64,000 nucleotides of DNA. Origin: Temnothorax longispinosus (lineage: Eukaryota; Arthropoda; Insecta; Hymenoptera; Formicidae). Below, one piece after another: positions 13,001 through 26,100 of the stretch (the stretch's first letter is position 1; the number at the start of each line of letters is the position of its first letter). The stretch lies in assembly GCF_030848805.1 (NCBI RefSeq), contig NC_092366.1:20770181-20834180 (forward strand), given 5' to 3'. Under the pieces are notes generated by a model. The model ran no database searches. It was not told the DNA's origin and saw only the letters and a list, made by a program, of their open reading frames with translations. A program made the position numbers and the translations under genes.

Positions 13001-16000
13001 GTGTTTTATTGAGAAGATAAAGATATTTTAAAATTATTATATTTTATAAACTTAGGTAATTTCTTTTTACTATATCAAAATTTTACATTCTGCCTTGCAC
13101 AATTATAAAATTTAACAATATCAATTAAACTTTTTTTACATAAAGCGCAAAATTTGTGCATATCTATAGATTTTATTGCATACACAAATATACACAATTT
13201 AAAAATTCGTGGATAATTGTATGTGACATAATTTAAAAACACATGCAATACATAATATGTATGTACAAAAGTTGCTGACTTTGGATGAGAGAGTTCTATT
13301 GTGTCTATAATTTTCATAACTATTTTTTCCTTTGATCCTATTTCATACATCCTTAATGGGACTCTTGTGTTTTTTTTTCCTTAATTCCTTTCCCCATCAA
13401 CGCACATCTTACAGGCCCAAAGTTCAAGAACCATGCAGCATAAGATGTTCGACAAGTATGGGATTAATACCAAGTTTACAATGTCGAGTTTGTCTCTGTT
13501 TGTATCATCCTGAATGTGTCGACGGTATGGAATCTACAGGCAATGATGAATATGTCTGCAAGGTAGGTTTTACTGTGCGGTACAGTTCAAGAAATTTCAA
13601 TCATTTTAATCCTTTGACTGCTGCTGGCGTATATAGGGTTTCTTCTTTTTTTGCGGAGATAATTTTAACAATACACAACCTTAGCAAAATGACTTCGCAA
13701 AACCTTGATCTAGAAATTTAACTGACTTTATACAAACATAAAGACCTAACATAAAAAACTTAATGCGCAAAAGTACTCTGTACATAACTGCTATAACTTG
13801 GCCGTACATGAGTATCTTGCTTCTAACTGGTTTGTAGTCAAAGGATTAATTATATGTCGAGTTTGAATTGTAAGTTTAAAGTGTAAAAATTTACTAGTGA
13901 ATTAAGAACTAAAAGTAAATGCATATATTTATCCATTTAGATGTTCATTTTCCACTATTTGTTTCTATAGAACATTTGAAAGTTTACATAAAAGATATGA
14001 TTAATTAAAGAATTGTCTTTTATATATATTAAATGTAAAATATAAAATTGATTACTATACATACATTTGAATAATTTTAATATTAAAATGATTAGAATTT
14101 TTATAGTTCTTATATAAGAATAAATCTGTTGTAGAATTGTCAGCCGGATACTAAAGAATCTCACATGCCAAACAATCCATCTTTAACACCACCTCCATTG
14201 ATTCCAATTAGTATGTTAGGTGCACAAAATGCGAAATCAAAACATCCAACTAATTCATCACCTCCGAAATTGCAAAGAATTCCAAAGTCCGAGGGTGCGG
14301 AAGCGCAAACAAGAAATTCTTCCAAAACTACTAAAATACCATCTTCAGTATCAAATTCGCCTTCAACTGTAGACAAAAAGGAAAGTACTTGGTTTCCTCA
14401 GACAGAAAATGAATTTCTACAAAGTCACGATGGTACTATGCCGAAACCAGCTCAAAATATTGCTGTAATGGGTGGCAAAAGATATATTGTAGTACCAAAA
14501 AATAACGCAATGGCAGTTCAACCAGCTATAACAGTAAAGCCAGACAAAATTGGCGATAAACCGCCAATGCTTCAAGACAGTCCACTTACCGATATTTCGA
14601 ATGCTACGGATAATTCTGTGGCAAACTTATGTGCACCTCCACCCTTAAATACTGATTTACCTGAAAAAATAGATGTTACACCGGATAAAGAAATTTTAAA
14701 AGATGCGATTTATCAGACGGATTTAGGATCTTCTGTTACTACTGAAATGACTGAAACATTTATGTATGATAATAAAGATAAGGATAGTAAAAATACTAAA
14801 AGAGATCCTGTTGAAGATAATCCTGTTGAAAATATATTGAAGATAATTGAAAATATATCAGAAAACGAATCTTTTACTGCCAACATAGATAATGTCTCAG
14901 AAAAAGAAAAAGCAGATACAAGTTGTAAATCACCTGAAAGTAAATCTGCATGTATACCAGTACATACAGCAAGTATTACAAGTACTCTTGAATCAAGTGT
15001 GGAAACTGAAACAATTAAAATAGATCAGCAACAACCGTTACCAAGTAAAGTGGGTACAGTAAAAAAAGTCAAAACCAGCAAGTAAGTGTATATATGCTTG
15101 AGACACATAGGCATTCTTGTTTTATTTCTTATTTAGAATTTTTTTTAATAATTTAAGTTACGGCAACTCTCTTTTGAGGTTTTGGCAGTTGCTTTGTCTA
15201 CATATTGTATTTACAAAGTTTAATATATAAAAACGATACTCTTTCTGGAATAATCCACGCTTATCTAATCGTATAGAAAACATTATTCTTTTATTTATTA
15301 TATATTGTAAAAGCTTGACTATATATTTTATATTGTAAACATCTTAGGTTGTACATTAGAGTCTTACTTTATACTCTTTATATGACGACACATATGACAA
15401 GACATTTTAATACCAACTTTATATTGCATAAAATGTGATATAAAATTGTAAATGCAATATACATATTGATGCTTGTTATATTTGGAAATATAAAAATCCA
15501 ACATTAAAAATGAATTTGATTTTATCTTATGACCGAAGCACACTGCCTGAGCTTCTTAGAAATGCGGCCAAATTATGACAAATGTAAGAAATAAATAAGA
15601 GGTGCACCCGTTGGTTGTCACGGTATTTTATGTAATTGTAGTATCAAGGTAAATTAATTTTTACAAGCATTAGTTTTACTCGATGTTAAAATGCACATTT
15701 ATGCATAAAAATCAATGTTTACATTCATGCTGCAATTACAAAGTTACTGATAAGTGCTTCAATGGAAAAAATCTAATTCATTTTTACTTTTTATATTTGC
15801 AGATATAAAGACATGTGTGCGAGCTGAAACAAAAACTCTTAGTGCGTTTTCCTATAAATTCTCACAATCCTTTTCCTCCAATCCTATGTCCTTTTTATTT
15901 TTATATTTATTTCTTTGTTTTGAATCTTTATTACTTTCTTGATAGGAACATATAAATTTTCGACCAGAGATTATTTTTATCAGAGGCTTTTTATACCGAA

Positions 16001-17703
16001 AATCATAGTACGTAACAAATAATTTTTAACTATTGCGTCTTTAAAAGCCTCTTTAAAAAAATAAACTCTTGTCTTTATTTAACAAATTTTAACAGATAAT
16101 TTGCTTTTTTGACATGCGATACGATAAGCGTTTTCACAGATATAATTGATGTCTTCTTAAAATGCATGTTTCCTTCAATATTTTCAGGAGGAAGCAAAAT
16201 CAACAGGAATTAGAGCAACAGCAAAATTTCATGAATTCAGTTTGCGCTGGTTATCATGCCCTTCTACGTATTTTCCAATATCTTAAAGTCCAAGAGTTAT
16301 TGCGAGCCGCGCGAGTTTGTAAAATGTGGCGTGATCTCGCTGCACATCCATCTTTATGGAAGACTGTACGAATGAAGAACAGTCAAGTAACTGACTGGGA
16401 TGGTCTGGCGGATACGCTGCAGAGACGTGGCACGCAGCATCTGGATCTCAGGAAAATGCTAGTCGCTGGCGAGTCCGACAACATCTGGAGAAAATTCCTG
16501 ACTGTTATACCACGAGTGACCAGTCTCGTGAAGCTTGAACTGTGCAGATGTCCCGTTATGGTTGTGGAAGAAGTTATTAAAAGTTGTCCGCAGTTGGAGG
16601 TATTCAGTGCAATGTCGATCAAGTGCGACTCCCTCACATTAGAGTCGATCGGGAACTTGAGTCGATGTCAAGAACTCAGACTCAAAGCAATAACTGGAAT
16701 GTCATTACAACAAGACCTAACGCCTTTACAGGATTTGAAGCACCTGACGCAATTGGTAAGAATCCATGTCTCTCCAACATTATTTTTATTATGATATTTG
16801 CATTTTATTTAATTATTTAATATTAGAAAAATGCATTATATATTATTTCTCTCTTATATACAGAGTTTAACATCAGTTAAAGAACTTGGAAAGAAAAAAA
16901 TCGACGTTATACAATCGTTGACAAATTTGGAGACGTTAGAATTGGGCGAATGCTCCGACTTTCCTGACAAGTTTGGAACCACCGTTTTAATCAACTTAAA
17001 TAAATTGGAACGTCTTAGACTTGAGAAAGGTCAAGGATCTTGTTGTACATTTGATATCCTCGAAGGTGTATCGAGGTTGGAGAACCTGAGTCAGATGGAA
17101 TTGGTCAATTTTGATGTGAAGAATGGCTTTGACAAATGTCTTGCTAATTGCAAAAACATCAAAAGGTTATTGATCATACCGACTTATATATCGCAATCGG
17201 CAACATCCAATAATATGGTGCTCGGAGGTGTCACCGAATTATCAGACAATTTGACTCATTTCATATGGGGCGTTACGCTCGAGTTACTCAGGGTTACAGA
17301 ACTGTTTGTTGATCAGTGCAACCTCATGAGTAAACAAGTTACTGGGGATTCTATACCAGTTTTAAAACCTGTCCCCTGCTTAAGATTAATCGAGGATGTT
17401 GAAGTTGAGAGCGAAAACCAAATAGGTACATATCCAACTAGTTTTAATATCAGTCAGCTGATTAGCGTTATTATTTTCACGAATAATTTTGACGATTAAA
17501 TATATTGTGAAACGTTATTTAATAATTTTACAGGTAACGACAATCAACAGCCTCATCAAACGAGTCCGCAAGTGGACATTTTACCGTTGCCACAATTGCA
17601 GAAGCTTCTTTTGACCGCGTTGCCCAAGACACGAGTAAAGATCTTAAAAATTCCTTTCCACGCCACGTGGCGGCAGAGCATTTCCGATACCACTACGCAG
17701 TAG
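10024..17703 (+). CDS. MBD-PHD-F-box-LRR multidomain chromatin protein, ten exons
   Basis: Exons 10024-10474, 11080-11619, 11719-11822, 11969-12263, 12503-12620, 13415-13562, 14135-15081, 16188-16755, 16864-17425 and 17534-17703 keep phase throughout (3903 bases, 1300 residues). Domains in order: Gly/Ser-rich N-terminus with a basic patch; methyl-CpG-binding-like domain about residues 278-352 (KYGWKREL, YYYTPKGKKVRSFREVAE, then FTFFKEPIGL across a splice); Pro/Ala-rich linker; PHD finger 510-554 with the full Cys4-His-Cys3 set (C510, C514, C526, C529, H534, C537, C551, C554); long Ser/Thr-rich linker in the 947-base exon; F-box about 888-930 (LLRIFQYLKVQELLRAARVC, WRDLA, PSLW); then leucine-rich repeats to about residue 1235. 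F-box proteins recruit substrates to SCF ubiquitin ligases, while MBD and PHD bind chromatin. The F-box-LRR end recalls KDM2 proteins, but I see no JmjC or CXXC. I do not know a gene symbol. Confidence 0.88.
10760..10981. mobile_element. MITE with about 50-base inverted repeats in intron 1
   Basis: Left arm (about 10760-10812) and right arm (about 10929-10981) are inverted copies built around CATGAGCAGTGAAATGCAGC and AGCGAGCAGCAGTTT. The ends read AAGGT...ACCTT and are flanked by TA on each side, as for Tc1/mariner-type insertions. The 115-base middle is non-coding. It lies in the first intron of the MBD/F-box gene. Confidence 0.8.
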
Positions 17704-19640
17704 AAACGAACGAAATGATACTGGTACGAAGTCGGATGAGGCAAACAAGATTAAACGTTTGCAAGAGTTGGAGATTTTTGTAAATTTGACTCTAGACAAG
17801 TATCCGTGTGCTCCTATATCTGCTATTTTTCGGATGGAGAATAACTTATATATTTATGTACTATGAGTTTTATAATCTTCAACGATTAACCCTTGGCAAC
17901 GTATCGGTACACACTACGGTATATTTAGTATTTTTGTGATAAATACGTGGGACCATGTATCATGCACCATCTTTGCCACAGGCAAAATGATACGATAAGC
18001 TGGTACCCTTGTACGGGTTAATTTAATCAAATGAAAAAATTCTGACTTTTATATATAAAGTATGATATATCACGATTTTACTTTCTTGAAAGTAAAAGTG
18101 TTATAGATTCGTAATATTGGAGTTGCTGTGATGTGTACCTGCGTTGAAAGTAATCGAACATGATTAGATACAAATTTGAATATTTTGAATTCTTATGGTA
18201 AGAGATTTAATGTTTATAAAATTTATACATATAATTGTAACTCTGTTAATATGAAGAAAAGCGGAAAGAATCATTTTATTCAATGCTCCAACGCTGGAAG
18301 CACCGGTCTTCTTTTACGATACCTACAAGATGATATCTAGTAAAATAATTACATTTTATAATTTTACTTTACATAAAATCAAGTATATACTGGAGTAACA
18401 GAAAGTATGGTCGCGCGATCTATACGGCTCTATCTAGAGATTAGACTGTATAAAATAATGCTATATATATTATAATATGTGACTGTATCTCTATCTTTTA
18501 ATGAATTTAATGTTTAGGATACGAGTTTTCCGCTGCAAAGAAACTACGATAAAATTTGGGGTAGCGTAGAATGTGTAATATACTTATTTCATTGCACAAT
18601 ACATAATCAAATATAATGTTACAGAAACATTCATTGATATATACTGAGTACAAAATGTGTATAACTAATATAAGTTTTCAATAATGACTTCTATACTCTT
18701 AATGAGACGCAACTTATTTCCTTGTTTTGTTAACCCTGGCATTATCTTCTCTACGAACTAAATGTATTAGAAGAAGCGGGAAGAAGAGATTTATATTTTA
18801 TATGACAAGGAAACAGCGTTAGAAATACGCAAAATTTAAGTTTTAAGTAATATAAATTGGACATATTAAAATTATATTGTAAGCAATACTACCGTAATTT
18901 ATTTCGCAGATAAAACCCTACACGCATATATTCATAATGCGCACATTCATAAGCTTTCTCATTTCAGTATTTTTTCTTAGATTCTAAGATGAACCCATTT
19001 CAATTCTAAAAATAACATTTAAAATAACGTACAAAAAATATGCATTTTGTTGTATCATATATATATATATATTTGTTTATGTCTTGAATATCTTGTAAAT
19101 TTTTATTTTTTGCTTTGCAGCGCGAAAATTCAGTTATTCGAATATGTTTCATCGTATTATGTGACGTGTTGTATTTACAATTTATCCATGTTAAGTGAAT
19201 TTTATGTTCACAGTTAACAAAAAGATAGTTGTTACATTAATGATTTGTAAACTTTGGATGATTATGAAAATTTAAGAAAAATTTGTTCTTTCTCTTATAT
19301 ATATATATATTAATATATATATTAAAATATGTATGTATGTAACTATATGAATACTATATACCTACATATATGTATACATAATATATACACATTTAAATAT
19401 ATATATAGGTATAATATATATACTTTTTATAAAGACGATGTAAAAAATATATATAATACAATATATTTAGTACAATAAAAAATGCTCCATTTAAATAACA
19501 TTTATATATATGTATATAAATATATATATACATAAATTCATGAACACAAGATAAACAAAACGAAAGATCACAATATGAAAAGAAAATTCCGTGTGATTTT
19601 TACTTACAAATCGATATATTTATATTAATAATCGAATCTT
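17704..19640 (+). other. Long AT-rich 3' UTR/spacer with TA microsatellites
   Basis: Downstream of the MBD/F-box stop codon the sequence is very AT-rich, with several AATAAA-like signals (for example near 19474) and TA-rich microsatellite tracts at about 19056-19072 and 19285-19545. No gene seen. The real 3' end cannot be fixed from sequence. Confidence 0.5.
17886..18021. mobile_element. Small piggyBac-like element with TTAA ends (candidate)
   Basis: TTAA followed by CCCTTGG at the left, and GTACGGG followed by TTAA at the right, enclose about 128 bases. TTAA target duplication with CCC/GGG ends is the mark of piggyBac elements. The terminal inverted match is short, so this is a candidate only. 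It lies within the probable 3' UTR of the MBD/F-box gene. Confidence 0.4.
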
Positions 19641-19679
19641 GTTTGAATTGACAAACATATCAAAGTCGCGAAGCGTAGG

Positions 19680-20156
19680 AAACGTGTTTAGAAATTGCAT
19701 GATCGAATTAATTTTTCGCATATACGTCGATTAAAGTTTATTGTTGTATAATCGTGAATTTTTGGCGCGCCGATTTGCAGCGAAGGCATCAAAATTCGTA
19801 TCGTCCCGATATACCCGATGGTATTCCGAAATTGTCCCGGCTCAGACGGGACGCGAATCACGCGAATGATCGAGGGCGATCCAGCCGGGAAGTAGCCGCG
19901 AAAGTAGGTGACCCCTGGCAGAAATTGGAAAATCAATAGACGCGGCGTGGCGAGCCGACGAGATCGCGCTTGGAGGTTATGTCGCGCGTTGTATGTTACG
20001 ACACCCGCGTTGCACGCAGACCGTCCGTACGTGCTATTTTCGTTGCGGCGAAAACTGTTTATTCTCGCTGGTGGTCGTAGGCGCCGCGCGTTACGCATTA
20101 TAATGCATCTGAATGCGAAGGGGAGCCACGAGAGCGCCGTGAGATAGTAGACAAAA
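19680..20156 (+). promoter_or_regulatory. CpG-rich promoter and 5' leader of SETD3
   Basis: CpG-rich sequence directly before the SETD3 start codon at 20157, after AT-rich DNA. No TATA box seen. Open frames here are short and unrecognisable. Confidence 0.4.
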
Positions 20157-23100
20157 ATGGGCAGGAAGAAGGCTCATGCATCGTCCAGGGGTAAACAACC
20201 GGGCCCGTCACCGCAACAGCGGCACATATCCGCGGCGAAGAGGAACGAGCTGAATGTCCTGTGCGAGAAACTCTTTCATCGTGAGTATTCCCGCACGTCA
20301 AATTCTTTCTCGACATCTCTCGGCACGTCAGAGATAAATTCTTGCATTTCCCACAAAAGCGATGACGTTTGTGGTAATGAATAAACGAATGGAAAGTTTA
20401 AAACTAGAAGAGATTGAATGAATATACGTGTCAAGAGTTTTTTAATATATATTTTTTATGATATTACACACTCTGCTTTCATATATCTGACTGTTGGAGT
20501 CTATTCTATAGCTATCGCTGAGAGAATTATTTGTTTTTACATGCTATTTTCGTGCGTTTGCAGTGAGCAGCAATCCAGCGTATGTGACGCAGTCATGGAA
20601 CAACTACTTGGATATATCAGAAGTTCTGCTGAAGGTTAAACGTCTGGAGGAGATGAAGACGGAATCGTCCCAGCGATCCCAGGGGATTGGACAATTCATT
20701 AATTGGCTGACGGAGAATGGGGCGAGGGTGGACGGCTTGAGCATCGCCGAGTTTCCGGGATACGATCTGGGACTGAAGGCGGAGACCGACTTCGCTGAGA
20801 ATCAATTGATCTTGGAGGTACCCAGAGCACTCATCTTCAGCACGTATACCGCAGCGTCGGAATTGACCGTTCTGCAAAATGATCCGCTGGTGCAGCACAT
20901 GCCGCAAGTGGCACTGGCCATAGCGCTACTCATAGAGAGACACAAGGAGAACTCCAAGTGGAAGCCTTATCTCGATATGCTTCCGAGCAGTTATAATACA
21001 GTTTTGTACATGAAGACTAACGATATGATTGAATTGAAAGGCAGTCCCACGTTAGGTACGTAAAAATTTGTTTTTACAAACCTTATTTTACATTATTTTA
21101 TCCAAAAGATGAGTTTACATTCATTCGTGCATCGGTCTATACTTGACAGACATGTAAAAGATAATATTAATCTCATACCAGTAATAGGTTTATATTGCAG
21201 TCTTTAGTATAGTCTGTAGTTCGTAATTTATAGTCCTTAGTTTTCATATTCTTTATTTTTATAGAGGCTGCATTGAAACAATGTCGAAACATCGCGAGGC
21301 AGTATTCCTACTTTAACAAAGTGTTTCAAAACACCAACAATGCCGTCTCAGCGATACTCAGAGATGTTTTCACTTACGAAAGATATTGGTAAGTAATTAG
21401 GGCGATTCAATTATAATAATTTTAAATAAGGGTAATCACGAATCGATCAAAACTTGTGAATAAAATTTACAATTTTATATATAAAATTTAACTCTTACAA
21501 TATAGATATATATATAAACCTATAAATAAATACATCTTATTCTATGCGTGGAAGTTCAGCAAAATAGTTTAGCAGTTTTATATAGTAAAGATTCTCAGAT
21601 GTGATTAAAAAATCTTGTTTAGAGAATAATTTAACTACGTATTTTAATTGCACTTTTATCGTAATTTTGTATCGGTTGATTGTAATTTAGAGAAGTACAT
21701 ATATACATACTATGGAACTGGTTTACTTTCTTCTCATTGTCAGTAAAATAACTCGACAAGTAACTTAACGATCAAAGTAGCTCTCTCTCTCTCTAAAGAC
21801 ATTCAATCAGCCTTCGAAGTATAACTCATCCTTGACTTTGATAAGTATATGCGAAAATACTGGCAGTTTTCTATTAGATTGGCGCAAAAGGTTTACACAC
21901 GTCTCAATTAATCTTTTGTTTTAAATAATATATATGTTACGAAAATAAGATTAAAAATTTTTTTAATAGACAAACGATATAAAAAAATTCATGGTAATAA
22001 TTTCGTTCAAAGTAAATATTACTATGAAATTAAAACGAAAAATTAAGTTTGTGGTTCAAGTTGTACTTAATAAACAAGGCTGATATACGAATCTTCTACA
22101 CCGAACTAATAGACTAATCGTGCACGTGTGCCGGCAACGAGTTACTTCGCGTAATCGGGTATCGTCTCCCAACTATCATTTGCGTCTAACGAGTCGTTGT
22201 CCATATCGCTCTTGTCAAAATCCTCCACGGCCTCCTGCGTCTCGGTTCTCTCGGGCCTCTTGGTCGTCGACGTGGCGACGACGTTCACCATCACGGCGTT
22301 CAAGCTGCTGGAATTCGACAGCTTCCTCGCCGCCATAACCGGGCCCTGGAACACTGCGCGGGAGAACGTGTTTCTGTACGTGTATCTCTGCTTCTGCCGA
22401 ATCCGGCACACGATGAAGATCGCCAGGAACACGACGATCGTCACGCCTAATATCGCACCGCTCGCTATTATGCTCGGCTTCACCTTCGACAGAGTTTTCT
22501 TTTCTTCTCCGTCATTCGTGTTGCTCACCGTTTCGCCATACACCGCCGTTTTTATATCGATAACGTTCGGCTCCTCCTTCACGATCTCTTCGACGTACCC
22601 GGCGTGGAATTCGGTGGAGTTGTCCGATCGTAGAGTCTTCTCCTCATCGATCACCACTACACTCGCGTTATCGTTGTCTACCGGAAGCTTCACTTTTAGT
22701 TCATGTTCGTTATTATCGATTTCAGTTTTGAACTGCCGCTGCACATCCTTTGCGAAAGGTAGAGAACCGAATGTTGTCAGCAAGTCGACGATCTGCAGCG
22801 TCCGACGAGAATTCTCCTGCTCATCGGTACGCTCATCGGCATTCAGCGTATCATTTTCTGGGTACGTCGTTTCTCCTGGCACGTTTCTGTCGCGCTCGAC
22901 GAGATCCAACAGTCTCGACATCGACATGTTCTCCACGTTTTTGTCGAAGAACGGATTGTGTAAGTAGCTCATGATGTCTTTGAATTGATTTATCGTTTCT
23001 TCCGCCTCTTGCTTCGCGTATTCTTTTTCTGAGATCTTATCTTCGTTGAAATGTTTGTTAGAGTTGCTTGTGGGCGGGAGTGGTACGATCATTTCTCCGT

Positions 23101-26100
23101 TGTTCATATTGGAGGTTTCCAAAGTTTGATGGTTCTTCGGATTGGACATCCTCAGTCGCGACACTTCCGTCAAGTGGACCTTGCTGGAGCCCCTTTGACG
23201 CAGAGCAATCAGCTCCTCCACGCTCATGTTCCTCGACTTGAGAAGACGTTCCAGTCGCTTGCCGGCTGAACCGGACGCGAACAGCTCGAAGATCTCCGCT
23301 CGCGCCTCCGGTTCGATCTCGGAGATCACCTCCTCGTAGCGTCCCGTATCCCGATGATTCTCCAACGCGCGATCACGGGTTCTTTCTCCTGGCGATTGGG
23401 TTACCTGACGATACTCGGTCGAGTGATTCCTGTCATATGGTTCCTTTCTATCATCAGTCATCGGATTCGCGATTTCTTTCTTCTCAACCTGACCCACAAC
23501 AGCGTCAGTTTCACTCGAGTGATCCTTTATCGTACTTTGTTTTCCGTCTTGAAGCATCTTCGGGGCATCATTCTGATACTCGGCATCGACGAACGTGTTG
23601 TAATCCTCCGCGGTAGGCACGCCGATAGGAACTGATTGACCGTTATCCCGCGCCGTTTTTCTATCATTATTACCGCCGATGTCGTCATCCTGATTGTTCT
23701 CACGACCTTCCGCCGGCTTGGTCCGCTCCGTGGGATTGAGAATCTGCTCGATGCTCAAAGTGGACTCGGTGTCGCGAGGAAGCGCTTGCTGCGAGTCGAT
23801 CCTCTCGCTCGGCGGGCTCGACCAAACCGGCGCCGCCTGACTCTTTCCCTTCTTGAAATCCGTGAAGTCCGAGAACTCCATGATCTCGTCCTCGTCGAGA
23901 CTCTCGAGCCTCGTCGCGCGGTCGCTCGTCGATTCCGCGTTGCCGTCGTCGTTCAGAAAGTACTCCGCGGAATTCACCGCGATCGGCGGCGGCGATGTCG
24001 ACGTGGTGATGGTCGAGAGTGTCAGGGGGGTCGTGGGAGCCCTCAGCCACGGGGAATCGTGCGCGGATTGCGTCATCTTCTCGGCATCTTCCGATTCTTC
24101 GCGACTCTTGTCGTTCGCGGAAATCTCGAGACTCTTGGTTTCATCCGTGACGGCCGTCATCTGGGATACCGAGCTCTCCGGGATCGTATCCGAAGTCGTG
24201 ATTTTTATCGTGGTACTTTCGAACGTCGCGGACGATTGCGTGGAGCCCCAGGGTGGTGTTACCGTCGCGGCGAGTTTCATCAGCGAGTCGGACATCACCC
24301 TCGACATCTCCTCGATGTATTCGTCGGATTCGTCGGTGATTCTCGATTTCAGGGCGTTGATGACGTCGGCCTTTCCCTTCAGGAGATCGCTCAGGGTCAG
24401 ATTTTTACGCTGCAATATCTCCGACAGGCTCGAACCCTCCTCCTGCTGCATCTTTAGAAGAGACTTTAACTCGAGCGCTTTCTCTCGCTCTTGGTCGGAC
24501 GATTCCGTCGGGAGAGTCTCGTCAACCTTTGGCGATTGCCGAGGGGAATTTCTCGACTCCTCGTCCCCGTCGTCAGAGGATGCCTCGTTCGCCAGAGCGA
24601 ACTCGTAATTCTGCGGTGGTCGCCTCTTTCTCGGGCGAGGCCTCAGGTACTCCTCGTCGCTGAACTCCTGCTCGTACTCATTGGGACGTGCCTGGAAAGC
24701 CTCGCGATACCTCCAGGTAACTTCCCGATCGTTCAACGAACCGTCGACGACGTTACGACCGCGTTTCCCGTCGTTGCTCGCCGCGCCGTCGATCGTTTCC
24801 TCGTAGAACGTCGGACCCTGCAGATTCTTCAACGGACGACGTCTCTTGCGCGGATGATCTTCATCGGGATTCTCGTAGTCCCGACCTCGGTACGTGGCTT
24901 CGTGGTCGTAGGCGTCCGGAGGCGGAAATCGTCTGCCCGGACTCCCTCGAGGACGATTCGGTTGATCGATCGCGTAATGATACTTGAACGGTCGGCGACT
25001 CGTCTCCGGTACGTCCTCCTGCTCAGCATCCTCGACCTCGTCCCTCGTGTAGGACCGGTAATGAGAGAACGGTAGCAGAGGTACGGAGTCGCCATCGCGC
25101 CACTTCGGCTCGAGAGCCTCGCCGTTGCTTCTCCATTTGCCTACAGGAGACTCGCTCGATCGCTCGCGATTTTCCGCAGTACTCTGCGGCACTTCCGCGT
25201 CGTCGAATTGCCCACGTGGTTCCGTCTGAAAGAATAAACAATTTCTTAAAATCCAATAACTTTTAAAGAATCTTAATTAAATGCGTCTAAACATCTTGCG
25301 CAAATTGTGCGAAACATGGTCGAGAAAATATTTTAATATTGAAATGCGCTTTTACGATATCATCTAGTCAAGATTATTATTTTATTTTTTGATCTTAGTA
25401 ATTTTAAGTAATTTTAAATATTCCGCAGAGCAAATATTGTTTCCTATTTCGGAACAAGTTTCCTGATAATAATGTTTAACGATCACGTTTGAGAAATCAA
25501 TTTGTTTCTTCATGAATGTTATGGGAACAAATTAGCTGGGATATTTACCACTTATTGAAATTACACGCAAGGATAAAATTAAACTTTGGCAAATTGCGAT
25601 TCGTCATAAGTCACGCGGGAAATCGTTGTTAAACGAGGCATACGATTGTGAGCGACGGTAAAGGCCAACGACCATAACGATAGAAAGTATTGAGGTGTTT
25701 GTAACGCATTACAAATATCTACACGGAACGTTTACATAAATGGCGTACCGATTTTCCACCGGAAAGATTATATTTTTTAATCGAATCACGCGCTCGCGCA
25801 GCTTGTACTAACATTTAGAGTCCACTCGGACGATCGGAGGAAGAGTCAACTTTCAATGATTTACTCGCGTCCTCGATGTGCCGTTCGCGAAAGTTTCTAG
25901 ATTAAAAGGACGTCCGCCGACCGTTAGTTTCGGGATACTTTTTACGTTTGCCATAAATTTCGTTGAAAAACCGTGTTTCGCGAGCTGACAGCGCGCCGCG
26001 GAAGCACGCGTCGCGAGCACTGGATCTTGCGCATCGTATCTCCCGATTATTCGTCAGGATCTTCTTCACGCTGAAAGGAGATTTGGCGATTTCTCGCTTT

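Noticed and set aside
15754..15942. Possible extra exon in the MBD/F-box gene
   Set aside because: Exons 15081 and 16188 already join in phase; this 62-codon AT-rich frame has no homology to support it.
22197..25095. Several long plus-strand frames opposite the nested membrane-protein gene
   Set aside because: Antisense shadows of a long GC-biased exon; no signal or domain, and the minus frame alone is continuous for 3 kb.
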